This document shows positions 24,785 to 32,662 of a stretch of DNA of 46,626 nt, piece by piece. Numbering within the stretch: the stretch's first letter is position 1; every line of letters begins with the position of its first letter. Position numbers and translations under genes: made by a program. The notes below the pieces were generated by a model. The model was not told the origin of the DNA. It saw only the letters and a list, made by a program, of their open reading frames with translations, and searched no databases. The DNA is taken from assembly GCA_019116345.1 (NCBI GenBank), contig DXBV01000115.1, forward strand, positions 1-46,626, written 5' to 3'. The DNA comes from Candidatus Allofournierella merdipullorum (GTDB lineage: Bacteria; Bacillota; Clostridia; Oscillospirales; Ruminococcaceae).

Positions 24785-26110
24785 TTAAAAACCCAGATTC
24801 ATGCGCCGGCCAAAGGCGCGGGGGTTCTTCTTGACCTGCTTCATCAGCTTCTGCATGGCGTCGAACTGGCGCAGCAGCCGGTTGACCTCCTCCACGGAAG
24901 TGCCGCTGCCGGCGGCGATGCGCCGCTTGCGCTTGGGGTTGATGATGGAGGGCTTTGCCCGCTCGGCGGGGGTCATGCTGAGGATGATGGCCTCCACCCG
25001 GACGAAGGCTTTTTCGTCCACGTCATCAGGGTTGACCTTTGCGCCGCCCGGCAGCATGGAGAGCATGGCGGAAACGCCGCCCATCTTTTTCATCTGGGCA
25101 AGCTGGTCCAGCATGTCGTTCATGTCGAACTTGCTGTCCATCATGCGCTTGGCGGTCTCGGCGGCCTTTTTCTGGTCCTGGGTCTCCTGCGCCTTCTCGA
25201 TGAGGGTCAGCACGTCGCCCATGCCCAGGATGCGGCTGGCCATGCGGCCGGGATGGAAGACCTCAAGGTCGTCCAGCTTTTCGCCGGTGCCCTGGAACTT
25301 GATGGGCTTGCCGGTGACCGCCTTCACGCTGAGGGCCGCGCCGCCGCGGGTGTCGCCGTCGGTCTTGGTGAGGATGATGCCGTCCACGGCAACCGCCTCG
25401 TTGAAGGCCTTGGCCACGTTCACCGCATCCTGACCGGCCATGGCGTCCACCACCAGCAGAACTTCATCCACCGTCACCGCCTCGCGGATGCGGCCAAGCT
25501 CTGCCATCAGGGCTTCGTCCACATGCAGACGGCCGGCGGTATCCAGAATGACGATGTCGTTGCCGTGATCCTTGGCGTGGGCCACCGCCGCTTTGGCGAT
25601 GACTTCGGGCTTTTCGGTGCCCATGGTGAACACCGGCACGCCCGCCTGCTTGCCCACCACCTGCAGCTGTTCAATGGCCGCGGGGCGGTAAACGTCGCAG
25701 GCCACCAGCAGAGGCCGGTGCCCGGCCTTCAAAAACCACTTGCCCAGCTTTGCGGCGTGGGTGGTTTTGCCGTTGCCCTGCAGGCCGCAGAGCATGAGCA
25801 CCGTGGGGGGCTTGGACTTGATGTGGATGCGGGCCGCCTCGTCGCCGCCCATGAGGGCGGTGAGCTCCTCGTTGACGATCTTGATGACCTGCTGGGCGGG
25901 GGTGAGGCTTTCCATCACCTCGTGGCCCATGGCGCGCTCGGTGACCTGAGCGATGAAGCTCTTGGCCACCGTGTAGTTGACGTCGGCTTCCAGAAGGGCC
26001 ATGCGCACTTCCCGCATGGCGGCCTTGATGTCCGCCTCCGAGAGCTTGCCTTTGCCCCGCAGCCGCTTGAACACGCCGCCCAGTCGCTGGGAAAGGGATT
26101 CAAATGCCAT
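24785..26110 (-). CDS. ffh: Ffh, signal recognition particle GTPase
   Basis: SRP54 homologue; binds SRP RNA and signal sequences of nascent membrane proteins and docks with FtsY. 441 residues: N domain (1-85), G domain with P-loop GLQGNGKTTH (109-118), DTAGR (190-194) and TKTDGDTRGG (248-257), and the methionine-rich M domain (about 300-441). The usual P-loop reads GSGKTTT; here Ser is Asn and the last Thr is His, a mild variation. The start is ATG 26110 with AAGGGGGTC upstream. It follows ylxM by 20 bases. Confidence 0.96.
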   Translation of the reverse strand: MAFESLSQRLGGVFKRLRGKGKLSEADIKAAMREVRMALLEADVNYTVAKSFIAQVTERAMGHEVMESLTPAQQVIKIVNEELTALMGGDEAARIHIKSKPPTVLMLCGLQGNGKTTHAAKLGKWFLKAGHRPLLVACDVYRPAAIEQLQVVGKQAGVPVFTMGTEKPEVIAKAAVAHAKDHGNDIVILDTAGRLHVDEALMAELGRIREAVTVDEVLLVVDAMAGQDAVNVAKAFNEAVAVDGIILTKTDGDTRGGAALSVKAVTGKPIKFQGTGEKLDDLEVFHPGRMASRILGMGDVLTLIEKAQETQDQKKAAETAKRMMDSKFDMNDMLDQLAQMKKMGGVSAMLSMLPGGAKVNPDDVDEKAFVRVEAIILSMTPAERAKPSIINPKRKRRIAAGSGTSVEEVNRLLRQFDAMQKLMKQVKKNPRAFGRRMNLGF

Positions 26111-26130
26111 TGTGTTTCAAGACCCCCTTC

Positions 26131-26496
26131 TCAGTCGGTGATGCGCCGGATCTCCTCCAGCATCTGGTCCACGTCCCGCTCGATCTCCGCGCTGGGCGAG
26201 TAGGAGTTGGAGTTGGCAAAGCGGATGGAGCGGGCCAGGCTTTCCAGCTGGGCCACGCCCTGCTGCACGGCCCGGTAGCGGGCCGCGAAGCCTACCTTCT
26301 GCTCCAGGTCAAGGATGATGCCCTCGCCGCGCTTGATGGAGTCCCGCACGCCCTGGCGGGTGATGCCGAAGTTGTCGGCGATTTCCGCCAGCGACAGATC
26401 GTCGTTGTAGTACTGCTCCATCACCTCGCGCTGGCGCTCGGTGAGCACGTCGCCGTAAAAATCCAGCAGAAACGAAATCTCAAGATTTTTTGCCAC
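26131..26496 (-). CDS. ylxM: YlxM-family helix-turn-helix protein
   Basis: 121-residue protein of the UPF0122/YlxM family. An N-terminal LLDFYGDVLTERQREVM segment is followed by a sigma-70 region 4-like helix-turn-helix (LSLAEIADNFGITRQGVRDSI) at about 35-55. In streptococci YlxM assists SRP assembly, and it is almost always placed directly before ffh, as here. The start is GTG 26494-26496, since AAAGGATGG then sits 8 bases upstream; the ATG at 26508 abuts it. Confidence 0.92.
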   Translation of the reverse strand: MAKNLEISFLLDFYGDVLTERQREVMEQYYNDDLSLAEIADNFGITRQGVRDSIKRGEGIILDLEQKVGFAARYRAVQQGVAQLESLARSIRFANSNSYSPSAEIERDVDQMLEEIRRITD

Positions 26497-26549
26497 GGTG
26501 CAGCCCATCCTTTCGCGAGGTTTGTAAAGGTATTTGCTTTACAGTGCAC

Positions 26550-26578
26550 ATTATAACAAAAGAACCGCCTTCTGTCAA
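26550..26578 (-). promoter_or_regulatory. perfect consensus sigma-A promoter for ylxM-ffh-rpsP operon
   Basis: TTGACA (26573-26578), a 17-base spacer and TATAAT (26550-26555) on the minus strand match the consensus at all 12 positions with optimal spacing. It lies 53 bases before the ylxM start. Confidence 0.92.
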
Positions 26579-26653
26579 GAGGCATTGCCCAAAAAACAGG
26601 CCCGGATTTTGTGAAAAAGTGCAGAAAGCGCAGGTGCGAAGCCGGTCGGCGGA

Positions 26654-26681
26654 TTGACGGCCCGGTCGCATTTGGTATAAT
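26654..26681 (+). promoter_or_regulatory. sigma-A promoter with extended -10 for the PLP enzyme
   Basis: TTGACG (26654-26659), a 16-base spacer and TATAAT (26676-26681) preceded by TGG, giving an extended -10. It is divergent from the ylxM promoter, with the two -35 boxes about 75 bases apart. Confidence 0.75.
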
Positions 26682-26715
26682 TGAAGTAATTTATGGAAAA
26701 GGGGGGCGGCGGGCC

Positions 26716-27621
26716 GTGGCAGTGTTCAAAAACTACTACCAGTACCTCTACGCCTGCCCGGTGGTGAAGCTCACCGGCTACGCCGCCCGCTTCGAAGTGC
26801 CGGGGCGCATCTTCGCCTATCTGGACTTCGCCGGCCCCACCGGCAGCGCCAAGGACGGCCTGGCGGAAGGGATGCTGGCGCTGGCGGCCCAGCGGGGCGA
26901 TCTGAAAAAGGGCCAGCCGGTGGTGGAAGCCAGCGGCGGCACCTTTGCGGCGGCGCTGTGCATCGCGGCGCGGCGCAGCGGCCACCCGGTGTATCTGGTG
27001 GTGTCCCCCACTTTGCCGGGCGAGCGGCAGAAGCTGCTGCAGCGGCTGGGGGCCCAGCTGGTGTTCTGTGCGGAGGGCATGTCCCGTCGCAAGGCCGCCC
27101 GGGAAATGGCCCTGCGCACCGCCGAGGAGAAGGGCGGCTATTATCTGGACTATTTTAACAACGACGACAACCCGGAATACCACCGGCGCATCACCGGCCC
27201 GGCCATTCTGAAGGCCACCCACGGCGGCGAGGACATCGACACCATCGTAGCGGGGGTGGGCAGCGGCGGCACGGTGACCGGCGTGGGCGAGCACGTGAAG
27301 GCCTGGACCAACCACATCCGCATGGTGGCGGTGGAGCCCTACGAAAGCCAGGCCATCGGCGGCGGCTTCATCGGCCGCCACGGCATCCCGGGCCTCGGGG
27401 TGGGGTTTGTGCCCCAGAACTACAACCCTTACATCGTGGACCGGGTGGTGGCGGTGGCCAGCGGCGAGGCGCTGCGGGCCGCCCGGGACGTGCTGCGCAC
27501 CGACGCCATCCCCGCCGCGCCCAGCGCGGGGGCGGCACTCTATGCCGCCCGGACGCTGCTGGAGCAGGGCAAGGCCAAAAGCGCCCTGTGCGTATTCAGC
27601 GGCAGGCAGATTTACGAATGA
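26716..27621 (+). CDS. cysteine synthase-fold PLP enzyme, divergent
   Basis: 301-residue fold-type II pyridoxal-phosphate enzyme related to O-acetylserine sulfhydrylase and cystathionine beta-synthase. The PLP lysine is Lys46 in PTGSAKDG (41-48). The phosphate-binding loop is GVGSGGTVTG (180-189), NNDDNPEYHRRITGPA (148-163) is the family asparagine segment, and PSAGAALYAA is near the C-terminus. The substrate loop, normally TSGNTG, reads EASGGTFAAA (71-80), so the conserved Asn is lost. The GTG at 26716 is chosen after GGGGGGCGG; in-frame ATG 26611 lies upstream of the promoter. A true CysK, a diaminopropionate-type or a lyase role are all possible. It is monocistronic. Confidence 0.75.
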   Translation: MAVFKNYYQYLYACPVVKLTGYAARFEVPGRIFAYLDFAGPTGSAKDGLAEGMLALAAQRGDLKKGQPVVEASGGTFAAALCIAARRSGHPVYLVVSPTLPGERQKLLQRLGAQLVFCAEGMSRRKAAREMALRTAEEKGGYYLDYFNNDDNPEYHRRITGPAILKATHGGEDIDTIVAGVGSGGTVTGVGEHVKAWTNHIRMVAVEPYESQAIGGGFIGRHGIPGLGVGFVPQNYNPYIVDRVVAVASGEALRAARDVLRTDAIPAAPSAGAALYAARTLLEQGKAKSALCVFSGRQIYE

Positions 27622-27653
27622 AAAAAGGCCGTCCCCCAGGGGACGGCCTTTTT
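27622..27653. terminator. bidirectional terminator between the PLP enzyme and the RNA methyltransferase
   Basis: A 14-bp stem (27622-27635 with 27640-27653) with a 4-base loop, A-rich on one side and T-rich on the other. It lies between two convergent stop codons and can serve both. Confidence 0.88.
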
Positions 27654-27657
27654 GCGT

Positions 27658-28767
27658 TTAGTAATACATATACACCTGGCAGGGGATCATGCCGTTGTAG
27701 AGCTTGCGGCGGCGAGCGGCCTTTTTGCCGAAGTGCTTTTCAAAGTCGGCGTCGGCGGTGATGACGTAGGCGCCCTTCACCGGGTTCGCGGCAAGGCGCG
27801 CGCCCAGCGTACCCGCCAGACGGGCGGCCTCGGCCAGATCGCCCAACCGCTCGCCGTAAGGAGGGTTGGTAAGCACCGTCTGCTCCGGGGCGGGGGCAAA
27901 GTCCTCCACATCGGCCACGGCGAAGCGGCAGCGCTCGCCCACGCCGGCCAGCTTTGCGTTGTGGGCCGCCAGCTCCACGGCGGCGGGGTCGATGTCAAAG
28001 CCGCAGCCCTCGAAGGCCGCGTCCTTGCGAATTTCCGAAAGGGCCTTCTCCCGCTGGGCGGCCCAGACCGCCGGCGGGCAGAAGCTGTACTGCTCGGCGG
28101 CAAAGCGGCGGCGCAGGCCCGGGGCGATGTTCATCGCCTTCTGGGCAGCCTCGATGACCAGGGTGCCGCTGCCGCAGAAGGGGTCGGCCACCAGGGTGTC
28201 ACGCCGCACGCGGCCCAGGTCGGCGATGGCGGCGGCCAGCGTCTCCTTGATGGGCGCGCCGGTGGCGTTGCGCCGGTAGCCCCGCTTGTGCAGGCCGTCG
28301 CCGCTGGTGTCCAGCATCAGCTCCGCCTGGTCCTTGCGGATGGAAAATCGAATTTTATACTGCACGCCGGTCTCGGGCAGGAACAGGGTCTTGTGGCCCT
28401 TTTTCAGCCGCTCCACCACCGCCTTTTTCACGATGCTCTGGCAGGCGGGCACGCTGGACAGGGTGCTGGACAGGCTGGACCCCTTCACCGGGAAGGCGGC
28501 GTCGGCGGGCAGCAGCTCCTCCCAGGGCACGGAGAACACCCCGTCGAACAGCTCGTCGAAGGTGCGGGCGGGAAAGCGTTTGAGCAAAATCAGCACCCGC
28601 TCGGCGCAGCGCAGGTTGAGGTTTGCGGCGGCGATCATGCTCTCGTCGCCCGAAAAGGCGATGCGCCCGTCGGTGACCTGCACGTTCTCCGCCCCCAGGC
28701 GGCGCACCTCAAAGGCGGCGGTGCTCTCGGTGCCGAAGTAGCAGGGCGCGATCAATTCAAATTTCAT
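27658..28767 (-). CDS. THUMP-domain RNA (guanine-N2) methyltransferase, RlmL/YpsC type
   Basis: 369-residue SAM-dependent methyltransferase of the RlmL N-terminal/YpsC family, expected to modify 23S rRNA. A ferredoxin-like/THUMP part (about 1-160) is followed by a Rossmann methyltransferase domain with ADPFCGSGTLVIEAA and the catalytic NPPYGERLG. RGYRRNATGAPIKETLAAA is the conserved linker motif. The start is ATG 28767 with AAAGGAG upstream; the longer frame to 28800 lacks a site. It has its own promoter. The exact target base is inferred from the family. Confidence 0.88.
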   Translation of the reverse strand: MKFELIAPCYFGTESTAAFEVRRLGAENVQVTDGRIAFSGDESMIAAANLNLRCAERVLILLKRFPARTFDELFDGVFSVPWEELLPADAAFPVKGSSLSSTLSSVPACQSIVKKAVVERLKKGHKTLFLPETGVQYKIRFSIRKDQAELMLDTSGDGLHKRGYRRNATGAPIKETLAAAIADLGRVRRDTLVADPFCGSGTLVIEAAQKAMNIAPGLRRRFAAEQYSFCPPAVWAAQREKALSEIRKDAAFEGCGFDIDPAAVELAAHNAKLAGVGERCRFAVADVEDFAPAPEQTVLTNPPYGERLGDLAEAARLAGTLGARLAANPVKGAYVITADADFEKHFGKKAARRRKLYNGMIPCQVYMYY

Positions 28768-28839
28768 AAAGGCAGCTCCTTTTTCTGCGGCCCGCCCCAA
28801 AACGGCGGGTCGGTGTTTGGCGGTTTTCGCCGGGATATT

Positions 28840-28868
28840 ATCATAGCATCCCCCGCCCCGGCGCGCAA
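28840..28868 (-). promoter_or_regulatory. promoter for the RNA methyltransferase
   Basis: TTGCGC (28863-28868), a 17-base spacer and TATGAT (28840-28845) preceded by TGC, an extended -10, on the minus strand. Confidence 0.65.
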
Positions 28869-28890
28869 GGGAATTTTTCGCCCGACCAGC

Positions 28891-28922
28891 AAAAAGCCGC
28901 CCCGGGGCAGGCCCGGAGCGGC
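28891..28922 (-). terminator. intrinsic terminator after hpf
   Basis: An 11-bp GC-rich stem (28896-28906 with 28912-28922, one G-T pair), a 5-base loop and five T residues on the minus strand. It lies 10 bases after the hpf stop. Confidence 0.87.
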
Positions 28923-28931
28923 GTTTGTGGG

Positions 28932-29444
28932 TCAGTTCAGCGGGATCAGCACGCCGTAGCCGCCATCGGCGCGGCGGTAGACCACCTGGATCTGGTCGTT
29001 CTCCATGCTGCGATACATGAAGAAGCTGTGGCCCAGCAGATTCATCTGCAGGATGGCCTCGTCGGTGGAGCAGGGCTTGACCGCGAAGCGTTTTTCACGG
29101 ATGACCTCAAAGGTCTCCTCCGGTTCGGGGTCAACGGGCCATTCCTCGGCGCGGGTCATCTTGGTGCTCAGGCGCTTGCGGTTCTTCACCAGGCGGCGGG
29201 TCAGCAGGTCCGCCGCATCCTCCAGCGCGGCTTCCATCTGGTCGGCGGTCTTTTCGGCCCGCACGGTGATGCCGTTGTCATAGACGGTGATCTCCACCGT
29301 CTGGCGGCTCTTTTCCACCGTGACCGTGACCTGCGCCTGGGTCTCCTCGGGGAAGAACTTATCCAGCTTTGCCAGGCGCTTCTCCGCTTTCTCGATGAAC
29401 GAGGGTTTCAGGGAAACTCTGCGACCGGTGCATGTGACCTTCAT
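28932..29444 (-). CDS. hpf: long-form ribosome hibernation promoting factor
   Basis: 170-residue long HPF that joins 70S ribosomes into inactive 100S dimers in slow growth. The N-terminal S30AE domain (about 1-100; VTCTGRRVSLKPSFIEKAEKR-like start) binds the decoding centre. The C-terminal domain (about 115-170) with FAVKPCSTDEAILQMNLLGH and YRRADGGYGVLIP is the dimerisation module seen only in long HPF. The start is ATG 29444 with AAGGAGG upstream; the frame extending to 29741 is not supported. It is monocistronic. Confidence 0.95.
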   Translation of the reverse strand: MKVTCTGRRVSLKPSFIEKAEKRLAKLDKFFPEETQAQVTVTVEKSRQTVEITVYDNGITVRAEKTADQMEAALEDAADLLTRRLVKNRKRLSTKMTRAEEWPVDPEPEETFEVIREKRFAVKPCSTDEAILQMNLLGHSFFMYRSMENDQIQVVYRRADGGYGVLIPLN

Positions 29445-29522
29445 AAACCTATGCCTCCTTTTGGCGGTCAGCCGCCGCAGGGCCTTTGCCCTTTGCACAG
29501 CCTCCGCCGCTTTGATACTATT

Positions 29523-29531
29523 ATTATAGCA
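29523..29531 (-). promoter_or_regulatory. extended -10 promoter for hpf
   Basis: Minus-strand TGCTATAAT (29523-29531) is an extended -10 with a perfect hexamer, about 80 bases before the hpf start. No good -35 is seen at 16-18 bases. The long 5' leader shows nothing recognisable. Confidence 0.6.
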
Positions 29532-29608
29532 ATTTTGCACAAAAAACACCAGAGAAAAGGCGTGTACAGTCTGTAAAGTTTTTGTGGCAAAGGTGTGTGA
29601 AAATGCAC

Positions 29609-29638
29609 AAAACCCGCCGCCCCGAAAAGGGCGGCGGG
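29609..29638 (-). terminator. intrinsic terminator after the cupin gene
   Basis: A perfect 10-bp GC stem (29613-29622 with 29629-29638), a 6-base loop and TTTTG on the minus strand. It lies 10 bases after the cupin stop. Confidence 0.82.
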
Positions 29639-29647
29639 CAGGAAGAT

Positions 29648-30007
29648 TCACTCCGGGTCGCGCACGTTGATGATGAGCGCCAGAAAGCGCAGGGGCTTGT
29701 CGGTGCGGTTCTCGATGGAATGAGAGGAGCCGTCCCGGCACTGCATCATGTCGCCGGCGGCCAGGTCGTACTCCACGCCGTCCTCCGTCACATGGCCCAC
29801 GCCCTCCAGGATGTAGTAGACCTCATACTCGCCCTGGTGCTTGTGATAGCCCACGGAACAACCGGGCTGGAGGGTGTTCACGGCGAACAGCCGCCCGGAG
29901 CCGTAGGCACACTCGGCGGGCAGGATATGGTGGACAGTGCACTCCCCTTCGCCCCCCGCCATCTTGGGACGGATCTCTTCCAGCTGGTCTTTGCAGAGAA
30001 TTTTCAT
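29648..30007 (-). CDS. small cupin-domain protein
   Basis: 119-residue single-domain cupin. Metal-binding motif 1 is seen as GYHKHQGEYEVYYILEG (His-x-His and Glu), and motif 2 as GDMMQCRDGSSHSIEN. Such proteins bind a metal and may act as sugar or acid isomerases, dioxygenases or sensors; the substrate is unknown. The start is ATG 30007 with GAGGGGGAAA upstream. It lies 15 bases after the CoA-disulfide-reductase gene, so a shared role in redox or thiol handling is possible but unproven. Confidence 0.85.
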   Translation of the reverse strand: MKILCKDQLEEIRPKMAGGEGECTVHHILPAECAYGSGRLFAVNTLQPGCSVGYHKHQGEYEVYYILEGVGHVTEDGVEYDLAAGDMMQCRDGSSHSIENRTDKPLRFLALIINVRDPE

Positions 30008-30022
30008 GGTTTCCCCCTCATT

Positions 30023-31720
30023 TCAGTTAAAATTGTAGGCCGTGACGATGGGCTCCCGGCCCAGGGTGCGGTCGTTGAAATACTCATACAGGCAGATGCC
30101 CAGGAAAGAGCCGCTGATGTTGTGGGCGTTGGTGTAGCCGTTGCCCAGCAGCTCGCACAGGGCATAATAGCTGCGCTGGCTGGAGCGGCAGTGGAGGTAG
30201 ACCGGCACATCTTTGGGCACCTCGTTCATCCGCTCCCGGAACCGGGACAGGGGGATGTTCACCGCGCCCTTGAGGTGGCCGGCGGCGTACTCCCGCTCCT
30301 CCCGCACGTCGATGATGTACGCGCCCTGCTCCACCAGGCCGCGCACGGCGCTCACCGGCACCTGCTTTACCCGGCCTTCCAGCACGTTCAGCGCCACCAG
30401 CGCCGCCTGATTCACCACGTCCTTGGCGGTGCCGTAGACCGGCGAATAGCACAGTTCCAGCTCCTTCAGGTCCGCCAGGGTGCCGTTCATGGAGATGAGG
30501 GTGGCGATGACGTCCACACGGCGCACCGTGTCGCCCCGGCCGATGGCCTGGGCGCCCAGCACGCGGCCGGTGGGCGTTTCGAACACCAGTTTAAAGGCCA
30601 TCCAGGCCGCGTCGGGCATGAGACCCACCTTGTCGGAGGAATAAAGGAGCACCGAATCGCAGGGGATGCCCGCCTTGCGGGCGGCCTTTTCGGAAAGGCC
30701 GGTAGCTGCGGCGTTCAGGTCGAATACCCGCACGCAGGCGGAACCGATAAAGCCCCGGGTGTCCGCCGGGCGGCCGCAGATGTGGTCCGCCGCCGCGCGG
30801 GCCTGCCGCTGGGCCGGGCCCGCCAGCGCCAGACGGCCGGGCCGCCGGGCAAGCCGGTCAAAGCTCTCCACCGCGTCGCCCACGGCGTAGACGTCCTCGT
30901 CCTCGGTGCGCCAGTTGGCGTCCACCTTGATGCCCCGGGTCTCGCCAATGGCAAGGCCGGCGTCCTTTGCAAGGGCTGTTTCGGGCGAAACGCCGATGGC
31001 CAGCACCACCATCTGGGCGGGCAGGTCAAAGGCCTCGCCGTCCCGGGTGACGGTGATGCCATCCGGGTGCACGGCGGTGAGCAGGCTGTTCAGCTCCACC
31101 TGCACACCGTTGTCCATCAGCTCCTTGTGCAGCAGCTGGGCCATGTCGCAGTCAAAGGGGGCCAGCACCTGGTCCGCCCCTTCCACCAGCGTCACCAGCA
31201 GGCCGGCGGCGGCCAGGTTCTCCGCCACTTCCACGCCAATGAAGCCGCCGCCCACCACCGCCGCGCGGGTCACGCCCTGCTCGTCGATGTAGGACTTGAT
31301 GGCTTTCACATCGGTGACGTTGCGCAGGGTGAACACATGGGGGCTGCGCACGCCGGGGATGGAGCCGGGCACGATGGGCGCGGCGCCGGGGGCAAGGATG
31401 AGCTTGTCATAGCTCTCGGTGTATTCCGGGCCTTCTTTGGGCTGCACCGTCACGGTCTTGGCTGCCCGGTCGATGGACACCACCCGGCTGTTCACCCGCA
31501 CCTCGATGTTGTGGCGCATTTTAAAGGCGCGGGGCGTCATCAGCACCAGGTCGTCGGCGTTGGGGATGGTGCCGCCCAGATGATAGGGCAGGCCGCAGTT
31601 GGAGAAGGAGACGTGCTCGCCCTGCTCAAACATGATGATCTCGGCTTTTTCGTCCAGCCGGCGCAGCCGGGCAGCCGCGCTGGCGCCGGCGGCCACGCCG
31701 CCCACCACGATCACTTTCAT
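30023..31720 (-). CDS. CoA-disulfide reductase fused to a rhodanese domain
   Basis: 565-residue flavoprotein of the CoADR-RHD type. The N-terminal FAD site is VVGGVAAGASAAARLRR (5-21), the single redox cysteine is Cys42 in SFSNCGLPYHLGG, and the NADH-binding GGGFIGVEVAENLA follows at about 167-180. DVYAVGDA marks the second FAD segment. A C-terminal rhodanese domain (about 455-555) has its active Cys511 in CRSSQRS. These enzymes reduce CoA disulfide, CoA persulfide or polysulfide with NAD(P)H. The start is ATG 31720 with GGAAG upstream, just after an 8-bp GC inverted repeat (31740-31757) that could affect translation. It heads an operon with the cupin gene. Confidence 0.92.
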   Translation of the reverse strand: MKVIVVGGVAAGASAAARLRRLDEKAEIIMFEQGEHVSFSNCGLPYHLGGTIPNADDLVLMTPRAFKMRHNIEVRVNSRVVSIDRAAKTVTVQPKEGPEYTESYDKLILAPGAAPIVPGSIPGVRSPHVFTLRNVTDVKAIKSYIDEQGVTRAAVVGGGFIGVEVAENLAAAGLLVTLVEGADQVLAPFDCDMAQLLHKELMDNGVQVELNSLLTAVHPDGITVTRDGEAFDLPAQMVVLAIGVSPETALAKDAGLAIGETRGIKVDANWRTEDEDVYAVGDAVESFDRLARRPGRLALAGPAQRQARAAADHICGRPADTRGFIGSACVRVFDLNAAATGLSEKAARKAGIPCDSVLLYSSDKVGLMPDAAWMAFKLVFETPTGRVLGAQAIGRGDTVRRVDVIATLISMNGTLADLKELELCYSPVYGTAKDVVNQAALVALNVLEGRVKQVPVSAVRGLVEQGAYIIDVREEREYAAGHLKGAVNIPLSRFRERMNEVPKDVPVYLHCRSSQRSYYALCELLGNGYTNAHNISGSFLGICLYEYFNDRTLGREPIVTAYNFN

Positions 31721-31769
31721 GGGTTCAACTTCCTTTCATCGGCGGGCAGGCCCGCCGTTCATTTCAAAA

Positions 31770-31793
31770 AATGCAAAAAGCGGGCTGCCGCTT
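31770..31793 (-). terminator. probable terminator after the S1-domain gene
   Basis: A short 6-bp stem (31778-31783 with 31788-31793), 4-base loop, then TTTTTGCATTTTTT on the minus strand. The stem is short but the T-rich tail is long. Confidence 0.6.
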
Positions 31794-31833
31794 GCCGACA
31801 GTCCGCCCTTTCGCCTTGTATTTCGGCCGCGAT

Positions 31834-32286
31834 TCAGCGCCGGCGGGAATAGCCGCCTCCGCGGCGGTTCTCGGTGACCCGCTTGAGGTCGGAGATTTTC
31901 TCCTCGCTCTGGCTCTTGAACTTGGCCATCATGTCCTCAAAACTCATCTCGCCCTGGGGCGCGGCCGCCTTGGGCTGCCACACACGGGGCGCGTCGGAAC
32001 GGCCGCCGCGCTGACCGCCGCGGGGCCCGCCCCGGTTCGGACGGGGTTCGGGAGGCAGGGTGCGCTTGATGGAGAGGGCGATCTTGCCGTCCTCCGCGAT
32101 GCTGAGCACCTTGACCTTGACCTCCTGCCCTTCACTGAGCACGGTGGACAGGTCCTCGATAAAACTGTTGGACACCTCGGAGATGTGCACCATGCCGGTC
32201 TTTCCGCCGGGCAGCGCAACAAAGGCGCCGAATTTTTTGACGCCGGTGATCTTGCCTTCCAGAATGGCCCCTACCTCTAACTGCAA
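31834..32286 (-). CDS. S1-domain RNA-binding protein (YabR/GSP13 type)
   Basis: 150-residue protein with one S1 OB-fold domain (1-75; VGAILEGKITGVKKFGAFVAL and GMVHISEVSNSFIED), an Arg/Gly-rich linker (PNRGGPRGGQRGGR) and a short helical and Arg-rich tail. In B. subtilis yabR follows divIC exactly as here; related GSP13 binds ribosomes. It starts with a TTG at 32284-32286: AAAGGGG lies 10 bases upstream and family members begin at this point, while the next ATG is far inside the domain. Confidence 0.9.
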   Translation of the reverse strand: MQLEVGAILEGKITGVKKFGAFVALPGGKTGMVHISEVSNSFIEDLSTVLSEGQEVKVKVLSIAEDGKIALSIKRTLPPEPRPNRGGPRGGQRGGRSDAPRVWQPKAAAPQGEMSFEDMMAKFKSQSEEKISDLKRVTENRRGGGYSRRR

Positions 32287-32362
32287 CGCGATATAACCCC
32301 TTTATGTTTATTCTTGCAAAAGGCCCGCAACGCGGCGGTGAGCCGCAGCCTTTGTGCCGTGT

Positions 32363-32662
32363 TTATTGGCCGGTGACGTCGATGAACACCCGCTCGTTGG
32401 GCTTGGCGTAGCCCAGTTTGTCCCGCGCGACCCGCTCGATGATCTCCAGGTCGCTGCCGGATTCCAGCACCCGCTCCAGCTCGTCGTTCTGCTGACGCTG
32501 CTGTTCCAGCTGATTCTCCAGGTCCTGCAGCTCTTTTTGTTTCGCGGCGATGTCCACCTGGTTGAACACGAGGCCCGCCACCAGATAGCCGCCGATCAGC
32601 ACGAGGCCCGCCCGCAGGAGAACGCGGGGCAGAAGCGGAGCACGCTTTTGCTTTTTTTCCAT
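32363..32662 (-). CDS. divIC: septum formation initiator DivIC/FtsB
   Basis: 99-residue bitopic division protein that forms a coiled-coil pair with FtsL. A basic cytoplasmic tail (MEKKQKRAP) is followed by one membrane helix (about 15-35), a coiled coil rich in Gln/Glu/Leu (about 38-68) and the conserved C-terminal segment VARDKLGYAKPNERVFID. The start is ATG 32662 with a strong AAGGAGG 9 bases upstream, and a good promoter sits about 70 bases before it. Unusually, the reading frame stays open upstream into yabQ, so this protein may also exist as the C-terminus of a 276-residue fusion. Confidence 0.92.
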   Translation of the reverse strand: MEKKQKRAPLLPRVLLRAGLVLIGGYLVAGLVFNQVDIAAKQKELQDLENQLEQQRQQNDELERVLESGSDLEIIERVARDKLGYAKPNERVFIDVTGQ

